DNA of 64,000 nt from Plectosphaerella cucumerina (Eukaryota > Ascomycota > Sordariomycetes > Glomerellales > Plectosphaerellaceae): positions 1,302,001-1,366,000 of the forward strand of contig JAGPXD010000007.1 of NCBI GenBank assembly GCA_020746995.1, in the 5' to 3' direction. Positions 54,799 to 64,000 of the stretch are shown here, one piece after another. The position numbers and the translations under genes are program-made. Under the pieces are notes generated by a model. The model was given only the letters and a program-made list of their open reading frames with translations. It did not search any database and was not told where the DNA came from. Positions within the stretch are counted from its first letter, which is position 1, and the number at the start of each line of letters is the position of its first letter.

Positions 54799-57700
54799 GC
54801 CGCTAACAAGTTCCCAGGGAGACGGACCAAGCCGGACCAAGCCCTCGCAACCAGGTCAATCAATAATCCAAGCTCGAACGCCTGCAGGTACATCAGCCGC
54901 CCCCCCTGCGCCGCACCATGCAGGAATTTCTCGCGTCTCTGCCCTCCTTCCGCGCAGGCCGGCTGACGCAGGGCTTGCGAAGAGCGACCACGAGAGAGAG
55001 ACATGGTTGGCGGAGATCTGCAAGCTGTCGTACGACGCCCGTGCATCCGGGGACATGTTTGCCCACGACGGCGATCAGCCGTTCCATCAGTCGACGACAT
55101 GCAGCACGCCCTCGCCGCGGAAAAGCCTGACATCCCGTCGCCTCTGTCAGCTTTCGCCGTGGAATGAGGTCCTCGTCCGAGTCATATGCAGCACCAGCCC
55201 CTGGAGTTTGCCGGTGCCCCGGGGAGCTGAGGACGTCGACCAGGTTGCAGCAAACATTCTTCCGAACACACTACCAAGGCCTGGCCCCTTGCACACCCTG
55301 CTCCGGGCTCCCACGCGCAAGCCCTGTCTCAAGAGCAGGGGGGGCATACCATATGAGGAAGCTCACTCTTCGCGAGCTCTCGATCAGGCTGCCACTTACT
55401 TCGAAAACCACCATGGCCCGTCCCGATTCATGGTAGCGTTCGCATTGATCCCCGAAGACCTTGTCGGGGGAGGGGGGAGGCGTTGCAGGCTTGCAGCTCA
55501 ACACTATTCCTTGCACCGGCCGACCCAAGGATATGGAAGGCGGGGAATTCTCCTTCACCCTGCGTCCCGAGCAGCATCGGTCGCGCCAATAGGGGCAGAG
55601 GTAAGCTGATGACCGGAGGTCACAGCTAATTGCAAAGCTACGCTGCCACGGTGGGGGGAGGGGCCGGAAGGCATGCCGGCACATGGCGCGGTCGTCGACG
55701 TTGCGTTCACCATGTCCATGTCAGGGGTGAGGGATGAGTCCCGTTCATCCTGACCCCTCGCAGGCGTTGAAGTGAGCGCCGAGCTTGACTCGGGCCCTGT
55801 TGTGAGATCTGACAGTGCTAGGCGACATGGGCATAGGGAGTCCGTTGGCGATGATTGACTGCGCTTGCAAGGCCACCCTGCAGCCTCGTCGCCCCCCTTC
55901 CACCCTTGTACCCATGGCGATACGACTCGATATTTGATAGTGTCGGCGACTTGCGGGCGGGAGGGGCGCGAGCAAGCCGCTGTCATGCCACGAGGCCCCC
56001 CAGTCGACAGGGTCGAAGCTCGGGCACGCGCAATGACAACCAACCTCCGATGCAACGTCGACCGTCCGAGGACCGTCTCCTAGGCGATCACGCGGAGAGA
56101 TTGAGTGCCATGAAACTTCTCGGCGACAGCTCCGCCGACCACTCTCGCGCCAAGGCGAGGGAAACTTTCTCAGTCCGCACAGCTCCCCTGGCAAGCACCC
56201 CGGCTTTGCCTACTAGCGTGCGTTGTTTCCATCGGAAAAGGGAACGAAGAACGGCGTCTAGATGCGAACCCTCCGGGATACGCGTGTTCGAACGCACGGA
56301 GGCATCGGCGCATAGCTACTGCACGCGCAGGTCGAGCTGAAGTTGCCCGGACATGTCGAGGTGGCCTATCAAGTCGGAGGTGTGGTAGGCTGACACTGCG
56401 AGAAAAAGCCACACGTCGGCTTCCGTGTCATCATGACAGGAACGAGAGACCTGAAGGGGTGGAGAGGGGACTTTCGACGTACAGCACAGCAGGCTCGCTT
56501 GGAGGCGGCCACCGGGATGGTCGTGGACCAGGATGCGGAGTGCAAGCCGCGTGTCTCTCAATCAATGTCCGGGCGTTGAGGACAGGAAAGGAACCGCAAG
56601 CCATTGCCAGGCTTGTTCGCGCGTCACATCTTCTCACCCTGCCCTGCCAGGACAAGCAAATGGCATTGACGCTTGAGAGCCGGGGGCTCCAGCGTAGAGT
56701 TTGGTTGTCTAAGATGGCACGTCTTCTTCTGGCATACAAGCCGCCCGATATGGGTCTTCACTGCTGCGAGGGTTACGAGGGGGCCCCCCGTCGGCGCGCC
56801 AGGGGCACCCGACCAACCCCTCCGCTCGAGCGCTAGGCAGGCAAGCGACGGGAGTACCCATCGCCGGGCACCCCGACGGCGGCAGGTGGACCACGGGAAG
56901 AGAACGGGCGACGGGGCGAGAGAGGAAACCAAGAGCGAGCATCCTCGTCGCAACGCAGCGGCACGGGATGTTGACGCGAGATGTCGGGCCGGAGGGTCGA
57001 AACACGCGCGCGGCGATCTCCCATCACTCGCTCGCTCGCCCTGTTATTTCTCCGAACCGCTTTTTTATTCCCCTTCCTCATCCATCCATGTCCGCCCTTC
57101 CCGTCTTGGGACGTGGAGTACAAGTAACGTTTCGGACGGACAACCAGCTTGCAAGGCAAGGAGGAAATCCCATCCCACGCCAGCCATCGACTGACTCGGC
57201 AGGCGGGGAGAGAGTCTCTACCTGACCACCACCACCTGAGCGACCAACACTACCGTGAGAAAGTGTGAACCACCAGTCGTCGGGCCATTGGAAAAGCCAA
57301 ACGCGGCCCTCGACGCCGCTCCATTGTTGCGTCTGGGTGTCTTGGCTGCCCGTCACCCCTGTCAGCAGCCAGGCTGCCCTGGCCGGCAAAGGAGGGCGCT
57401 ATGCCTGATCAAGCGATGAATAGGGTCAGGCAGGGGGGCATGTTTGCTATTGTTCCGCAAGCCGGCGTCAGTCGAGCAGCAGCAGCAGTCCCCCCTTGCC
57501 CCTCGCCCCTCCACCCCTCGACGGGCGAGCGACAGCGCCAGGCCAGACGGACGGGCCTGTGTGGAGGAGGACTGGAGGAGGATGTGAGGAGAGGGACGGA
57601 CGCCTGCGCACGAATGCGGGGACCGCCACGCCGTCCAGTGGCATCCGCGACTAGGGGGGCGCCAGATCCCCGAGGCGAGGTGAAGGTCGAGCGCCGGGTG

Positions 57701-58516
57701 ACGGTGGGCGCTGGGCGGAGCAATGTGGCATGGAAATCTGAGCAGATGAGGCATCTGGATCTGGCCGGAAGGCCATATCCGGGAGACCTGTCAGGGGTTC
57801 TTCTTGGAGGCGCACCCCGTTCGTCCAGGAATGGGAGCTGGTGGGTGGCGACGATTCAGACGGAGGGCCAACTTGAGCGAGCGGAAACGCTAAACGGCCA
57901 TTTTCGCCCAGCTGTTCGTGGCCGAACATGATGCCAACAGGCGCCGGCCGCCCATCACCTTTCTTTTTCCACGACTGGACTGGAGAGATCTTCGGAGGAG
58001 CGACGCGTTCGCCAGGGGACCATCACATCAAGGTGCTCCCACTTTGAAGCACTGTCTCAGGCCGTTGTGGGCTGGCTGACGTCGCGCAGGACGACGAAGA
58101 AGTGACGAGATGGTGGAGGGGAGCGGAGGGGTTGGGAGGGGGGAGCGGATGATCGTCGAACATCACCACATACACACAATCGCAAGAGAGGCCTCGCTTG
58201 TGTCCTCTCGCATCATGTTGTCCCCTTGGCGGCTTCATCTGGGAAATGCGGCATGCCACTATCGAATACCTCTTCGTCTCCTGTCAACCTGTCGTCTTGC
58301 CTTCGACCCGCCGTCTCGGCTCTCCCCCTCCACCCTTCGCAAAGGGGGCCAATGGATTAGGAAATGATGGCTCAATGGGGATGATCCCATCATCACGAAC
58401 ATCCCGAAGAGAGATCAGAGGGTGTGCATGCCCGCGCGAGTGCGCGATCGAGAGCGCGCGCCGTGCCAGGATGGGGTTGGCCGTCCGCCCTCGTTCGGGG
58501 AACCATCGACGGCCGA

Positions 58517-58543
58517 GGCGGCGGCGGCGGCGGCGGCGGCGGC
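58517..58543 (+). repeat. GGC trinucleotide run (9 units)
   Basis: Nine uninterrupted GGC triplets in non-coding DNA. Length may vary and could be misassembled. Confidence 0.9.
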
Positions 58544-60580
58544 GGGTGGCCCACGTTTCGCTCGTTCGTTCGTTCGTTCCCCTTCCCTTCGACGCGACTC
58601 TGAATCGGTCTCGTCCTTGCTGTGCACTATCAACGCATCGCCAAAACCACCGACGTTCCCGTGTCTCGCATTATCACGCCTATCCGTCCCTCGGCGGGCG
58701 GCGGGCATTGGACGACCGTCGTCGGGGAGGGGTGTCTCACACGCGAAAGGTTGTTGGCGAGACTTTCGGTGTTCGGACGAGCCGTTCATTCCACCGTTCG
58801 GTTCTACTCTCTCTCTCTCTTCTTTCTGGCCGCTGAGCCGCTGCCCGCTGCCCTCGTCTCCGTCACCTCCGGCGCCGACCTGCCCTCTTCCTCACGACCC
58901 ATGGGCCATTCCCTGGGAGGAGAAGGCCCGCACACTTTTTCCCTCTGTCCTTCTCTGGGCAGGACGGCGAACGGCGGCGGGACCCTACCTTACCTCCCTG
59001 GTTCACGTCGCTAGTAAGAAGCAGACCCCGGGCGGACGCGGGCCCTGACAGTCCAGTCCACATCAATAGGTGGTTCCTGCAGGTACCTTGCTTTTCAACG
59101 AGGGGAGGAGGGGGGAGGACGCCACTATCGATGACCCCGTCCGTCCGTCCCTTCAGCTGCACCTTGCACACCTTGGACCGGGCTCCTCTCTTCTCTTCTT
59201 TCTCGGTCTCCTCGCGGCAGTGTTGCATCCCGGCCAACATGCCTGCCTGCCTGACTCCTCTCGTCCCAGCTGCTTGGAGATGGACCCCCTCCCTAGTCCC
59301 TAGTCCTTCTTTCGCGCCCCCTGTCGAACTAGCCCAGTGGCCTGCAGATAGTGACCCCCTCCTCCCCTTGCCCCCCCTCCTCTTCGCCCATCCCCCATCC
59401 CCTGCTCTTCCTCTCTGACACCCTGGTCAACACTCTCACCCCCCAGGGCCCCTTCTTTCCACCCCCCCTGGCTAGCAGCACAGCGTGTGTGCCGTCCCAT
59501 GGCTGGGGTGCTGGTTCCTCTCACTGTTACTGCCCGTTGTGTGGCCATCTCGAAATACACACTTGCATTGGGGCCCTTTTCTTTATTCCTGCGTTCTTGC
59601 TTAGCCTTCCCGACGCGGCATCGATCCTCGAGACTGGTCCAACGTCGGTTGCCCCCCAGTCCGCATCCCGTGGCCCTACTTACTGACCAAAGGGACGTAT
59701 GTGTGCCCGCCACAAAGTAAAGTATATGTGTATGTGGGCATGGGCGGCGCCGTTCACGCCGATCCATCTCGAACCATTGCTTTCCCAGGGACGACGAAAC
59801 AGGCCGGCCAGAACCCACGACATCGCGCCCTATCCTCACTCTGCTGTGTGTGTCTCTTCTCCACGCCCGCCAAACACACCCACCACCACCCCCTTCCACC
59901 GCGCCCTCTCCTCGTCCTCCCATCCACCATTCAGTTCCATGTGGGCGAAAAAGCGATAGCCGGCCATCAGACTCAGTCAGTTAGATTAGAGCCTCTCACC
60001 CTTTCTCCCAGGAGACCCCACCAGTCAACCGGCCAAAAGGTCCCTTGCCCGGGAACCCTACCTATTGCCCACCGCGTACGTCGCCCTCGATACATTCCTC
60101 TCCGGGGCAACTGTCTCTCCTAGGCCTGCATTGGCTTCCCACCTTGGACGGAACCCCATCCTCTCTGAAGATAGTCGCCTGCACCCTCGCGGTCGTGCCC
60201 CCGGGGGTGTCCTGACCCCGTCCCTCTCTCTCTCTCTCCCACAGACCTCACGCCCCCCCCCTGGTCCCCTCGTCTTCTCTCCGAACCAGACCCCCCATCC
60301 CACGCCCGGTGTCCACGCCCCCCCTCGTCGTCGATGAGCGTCGAGGCCTGAAATATATCTTCAGAGGCCCGTCTCGTCAGGAACGCTTCTCTATCCCATT
60401 CATTCTTCAGCCATCTCCGCTCCTTCAGGCCACACGCCCTCTACCTCACTCCTTGCCCAGCTCAACATACAAACGCTCTTTACTCCCGCAGGGCCTGGCT
60501 CAAGAAAGAATAAACCCAAAGACATATCCCTCTCCTCATCCCCCCTCCCCTCTTGCCCCCCGCCGTTCCCACTCAGCAGC

Positions 60581-61826
60581 ATGATCATGGAAGCCCTGAT
60601 GGACTCGAGCTTCAACCGCGACGGCAGCTTCGACTTCAACACGCCTCTCCTCAGCAGCACCGCCTCGTCTCCTACCTACGACGCCTGCGATCCCTTCACA
60701 CCCAGGTCTGGCCGCTCTACTCCCCACGGTGCCCCCCTCGACTTTGGCGACTCCTTCTCCTCGACGCCCTCCTTCTCCTCCCACGGCTCCCCCTACCCCT
60801 TTGACCAGGTCATGGGCATGGGCAAGCTCTCCTTCCAGCAGCAGCAGCACGGCAAGACCAACGAGATGGACATGTCCATCGACTACTCGATGCCCCTGAC
60901 ACCCACGAGGCGCGTGGCCCCGGCCTTCCCCACGGTCGACATCGACTACAACACCATGCTCCAGGTCAACCTGAACCAGCACGGCCTCCAGACCATGTCC
61001 CCCACCCACGGCATGGCAGACCACTTCACCATGTCCCAGGACCTCCAGTCGTCGCCCTTTGGCATGTCCACGCCCGGCAGGTCCATGCCGGCCTCGACGC
61101 CCGGTGGCAACCACCACCCCATGTGGCCCTGCAACAACGACAGCCCCATCATGATGTTCAGCACCAACTACACCCCCTCCCCCTCCCCCCTCCGCGCCAT
61201 GAACCACCACAGGCAGCAGAGCCAGTCGCCGTCCCCCACGGGTTCCCGGTCGTCGGCCGACTCCCGCCGCCGCCCCATGTACGAGTCCGTCCAGCGCCGG
61301 TCCCGCGCCCTGCAGCAGCAGCAGCAGCAGGAGCTCATGTACAGGATGCACGCACAGGCGAACGCCATGGGCTGCCCCCCGGGCATGGAGAACAACGGCA
61401 CCGGATCGACGGACGAGGAGGAGGGCGACACCTTTGTCGTCAACAACCGGGTCGGCCGGCCCCGGGAGCGGTGCTGCTACGACGGCTGCACCAAGACGTA
61501 TCAGAAGAGGGAGCACCTGAAGAGGCACCAGAGGGCGTAAGTACCGGTTCTCAATCTCACTCATGCATGCATGAACCCCCCCTGCTAACTCCGAGTCTAG
61601 CGCCCACAGCATCGGCGGCACGCCAGAAACCTACCAATGCCCCGCCGAGGGCTGCGGCAAGAGCTTCAAGGACCGCTTCGACAACTTCAAGCAGCACCTG
61701 AACATCCACAAGTCGGGCAAGAGCGCGAGGACGCCGTACAGCGAGGCCGCCGCCGCGCTGCACGAGGAGCTGTGCAAGCAGAGCAAGACCCGCAACACCA
61801 GGCGGAACTCGCGTAACAGCGACTGA
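60581..61826 (+). CDS. C2H2 zinc-finger transcription factor
   Basis: Nuclear DNA-binding regulator. Exons 60581-61536 and 61601-61826 (intron 64 bp, GTAAGT donor, CTAAC branch) give 393 residues. The first 300 residues are Ser/Pro/Met/Gln-rich and disordered with a seven-Gln run (CAG codons). Two C-terminal C2H2 fingers follow: CCYDGCTKTYQKREHLKRHQRAAH (written in parts: C-x4-C near 305, H-x4-H near 321-326) and CPAEGCGKSFKDRFDNFKQH with its last His in LNIH. The intron splits finger 1 just before its final His. The tail is basic (RNTRRNSRNSD). A second in-frame ATG six bases in (60587) has the better context, with G at +4. I do not recognise an orthologue; stress or developmental regulators of this layout exist in ascomycetes. 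It follows 5.9 kb of non-coding DNA. Confidence 0.87.
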
Positions 61827-64000
61827 TTGGGCCTTTTGCCTCGCCTCGGTCCTCTCTTTTCTTTCTTTTCAACCCCTGTACTAATTTTCTTGTCACAACC
61901 ACTCCCCCCCCCATTTTGGGAGACAGGCGCCCCTTCGTGGGCCCAAACAACAACATATCTTTCTACCTCACTTATACTCTCTTTATGACGAACACGAGCC
62001 ATGGAGGGGTTGGCTTTCCAGGCCCGGTGCATAAACTTTTTACTGCATCCGGGAGAGGAGAAAGCAACCCCGGGAAAGCACTGCACAACCTGCATGGGAA
62101 AACGGAGGAAATACCAGGAAACAAATGCCGAGGAGATTGTCCGGGAAAAGGTCGGAGGGCGAGGGCGGGCGGGCGGGAAAGCCGCACATGTGTCTTTTTT
62201 TTCTGCTATTTTTGATGCCAGGATATGGGTTCACGTCTGCATCGGTTTGGGTCTTTTTTTCCGGCTAATCCTCTACTTTTCACGGGGCTTGCGCTGCATT
62301 GGCTTTGGTGTCTTCTTGTCTTTCTTTCCATCACTATCTAGGCATCAGGGGGAGGTTGGCGGATGAGTATGAGTATGAGAGAGGGGGGGAAATAGAAAGT
62401 GGCTCAACAGCACAGACATTGAGTTTCAATCGATTTGAGTCGCTGCATTGTGTACGGTATTTGAGATGTGATTGAGACCGTTGAGGTGGCGGGAAGGGCC
62501 AGCAGCGGGCGCCTTGGGGAGCGAGTACCTGGCGAATGTGCCGTGTTCACTATTCAAGAAAGGGCAGGGCAGACGGGACGGGAAGCGCAGGTTAGAGCCT
62601 GCTAGGGACGGGCGATCTGGGGTAGCTTGGCCCGCAGTATACTGTTGCGGGCGTCATCGGGTTGCCTGAGCGGCCCGGGTTGGGATTTGCGTTTTAGTGA
62701 ACTGGAGTCCGCTGCATGATGACCAGCTCTCGTACGTATGGGGTGCTAAGGGGTGGGAGGGGCGTGCAGATCATACTTTGACAGTTATGATGGGGACCGG
62801 CCTTTTCTTCCCCTTGGAGGGCGTGCTGACGCTGCTGCTGTCTTGGGGCGCCGCCCGCTGTCTGCAGAGGGTTGACGGGCGCCCTGTTCTACGCTGCCAC
62901 CTTAGCTGAGCAAGCCTCTCAGCTCGTTTTTGCCTGCGTGCCTGCGTGCCTGCGAAACCTTCCCATGTGTGTGTGGCCCTGTCAAGATTCCGAGGGTGGG
63001 TGAAATGTGTGTGGTGGGCTTTCCGATAGAGGGCGGGGGGAGGAGAGAGTCGCGAGGTGCCCGAGACAATGCCAAGCGCTATGGAGCCCGATGGGCAGTG
63101 CGGTTTCGAGCCGCAGAGGCGCGCAAGCTGGTGCTGCTGCTGTGGCAGCACAGTGGGCTTTCCTGGACTCGCGGCACTTTCCAAGCTTGGGTGGGTGCCG
63201 GGGCTAAGCAAAAAGTCACAGAGCGAGACTGGGACGGGACGGGGCCCGGGGCTGGGACTGGGCTTGGGCCGTGGCATGCAGCTCGCTCGGGACGTGCAAG
63301 TTCGTTCTTTGGGTTTGATTGACGCGGTGCTTTTGGAATCCACGGGCCCCAATGGCCCCAATGGTCCCCTCCCCTCCCCTCCGTGGCGGCAGTGGGCGAG
63401 GCTGCCGGGCGATCGGGGGGGGGGGGGGGGGGGGGGGGGGCGGTCCCACCGTGTCTGTGTCTGTCGGGTGGTCTCGTCCGCAGCGGTCCAGCGCAGTGCC
63501 GGCCGGCGAGAGCCAAGCCATGTTTCTTCCCGCCTGGGCTGGCCGTAACGGCGGCCGGGCCTCGCCCTCCTCCTCCCCCTCTGCCACCCCGTCCGAGCTG
63601 CGTTTTGGCCGGAGTGCCGGCCCCTGGTTGAGGCTCCGCCGTCTGTGTGTTTGTCGCGCCTCGCGAGGAAAAGCAGAGTCGTGAAAAAAGTTTAAGCACA
63701 AAGTCGGCGACCCGAGCAGCGGCGTCAGCGGATCCTCCAACCCCTGGCCCAGCGGACGACGAGGCGAGGGTGCTTGGGTGGGCGATAGGGTTGAGATCCT
63801 CGACGTCAGCACGTCCTTGGTGAATCGCCCGTGGCGCCTTTCGGTCACTTTCCAATTTGTTCGGAGCGCGCTCCGGGCTCGGTTGGCCGGCTTGTGATGT
63901 CTCTGTCTCGGTGGATGGTGGTCGATAATCCGGGCCTCGATGGGCTTTGAATGCCTGGGGGTCTGAGAAGGGACGAGATGCAATTCGTCCAGTCGCGAGG
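61827..64000. other. 3' flank of the C2H2 gene to window end
   Basis: About 2.2 kb without a supported gene. A 26-base G run lies at 63415-63440. Long minus-strand ORFs here (63079-63855, 63216-63983) cross that run and encode Pro/Arg-rich sequence without domains. A gene reaching in from the right cannot be excluded. Confidence 0.5.
63415..63440 (+). repeat. Homopolymer run of 26 G
   Basis: Uninterrupted G from 63415 to 63440. It could form a G-quadruplex, and its exact length is uncertain because such runs are hard to sequence. Confidence 0.9.

Larger units (their letters stand above)
54678..60580. other. About 5.9-kb non-coding region upstream of the C2H2 factor
   Basis: No ORF with a recognisable domain. 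It contains a short tandem repeat (54748-54798), a GGC run (58517-58543) and CGTT repeats near 58557-58577. Strongly pyrimidine-rich DNA (59.1-60.58 kb) runs up to the start of the zinc-finger gene and is likely its promoter and long leader. Confidence 0.5.

Noticed and set aside
60536..61621. 361-codon ORF antisense to the C2H2 gene
   Set aside because: Shadow frame caused by GC-rich codons; the zinc fingers and intron support the plus-strand gene.
4120..61826. Secondary-metabolite gene cluster or new defence system
   Set aside because: Three transcription factors and a hydrolase are present, but there is no synthase, P450, transporter cluster or NLR-type gene; the genes are conserved housekeeping genes with unrelated roles.
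63415..63440. Telomere-like sequence
   Set aside because: Pure G run, not the TTAGGG repeat of filamentous ascomycetes.
63079..63983. Overlapping minus-strand ORFs of about 255 codons at the window end
   Set aside because: They run through the G26 tract and encode poly-Pro and Arg-rich sequence without a domain.

Overview
This window is nuclear DNA from a filamentous ascomycete (Pezizomycotina, most likely a Sordariomycete). The evidence is short introns (47-161 bp) with GT-AG ends and CTAAC/CTGAC-like branch sites, C-rich third codon positions, and fungal families such as Dur3, Ufd2, Arg8, Atg27, Spt20, Pex22, Gcd1, a Zn2Cys6 regulator and a CBM18 chitin deacetylase. No rRNA, virus, plasmid or prophage signal was found. 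I cannot name the species from sequence alone.

Layout. 0.2-2.1 kb: secreted chitin deacetylase with three chitin-binding modules (-). 3.5 kb: degenerate tRNA-like element. 4.1-5.9 kb: bZIP factor (-). 9.9-12.2 kb: Dur3-type urea permease (-) carrying a small foldback element in intron 3. 15.1-16.6 kb: RING/TRAF-type E3 ligase (+), whose 3' end is tandemly duplicated downstream. 17.4-20.9 kb: Ufd2 U-box E4 (+). 22.2-23.2 kb: adenine deaminase (-). 23.4-33.4 kb: gene-empty, GC-rich stretch. 33.5-36.0 kb: Zn2Cys6 factor (+). 38.4-40.9 kb: membrane-anchored HSL-type esterase/lipase (-). 42.2-43.8 kb: acetylornithine aminotransferase (+). 44.2-45.4 kb: Atg27 (-). 46.9-49.9 kb: Spt20 of SAGA (-). 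50.7-52.0 kb: Pex22-like peroxin (-). 52.9-54.7 kb: eIF2B gamma (+). 60.6-61.8 kb: C2H2 zinc-finger factor (+).

The genes are mostly conserved single-copy housekeeping and regulatory genes without one shared pathway. There is a loose nitrogen theme (urea import, adenine salvage, arginine synthesis), with GATA-type sites upstream of two of these genes. Two ubiquitin-ligase genes of different class sit side by side. The transcription-factor genes are flanked by unusually long non-coding DNA (about 4, 10 and 6 kb).

I found no convincing new multi-gene system. The most interesting signals are small: the foldback element inside the Dur3 intron, the partial duplication of the TRAF gene end, a GC-AG intron that decides the Ufd2 N-terminus, several in-frame stop-free introns (one splitting a catalytic motif of the chitin deacetylase), and a 26-bp perfect palindrome carrying Pumilio-type sites in the 3' flank of the esterase gene. 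All exon boundaries were worked out by eye from splice consensus and reading frame.
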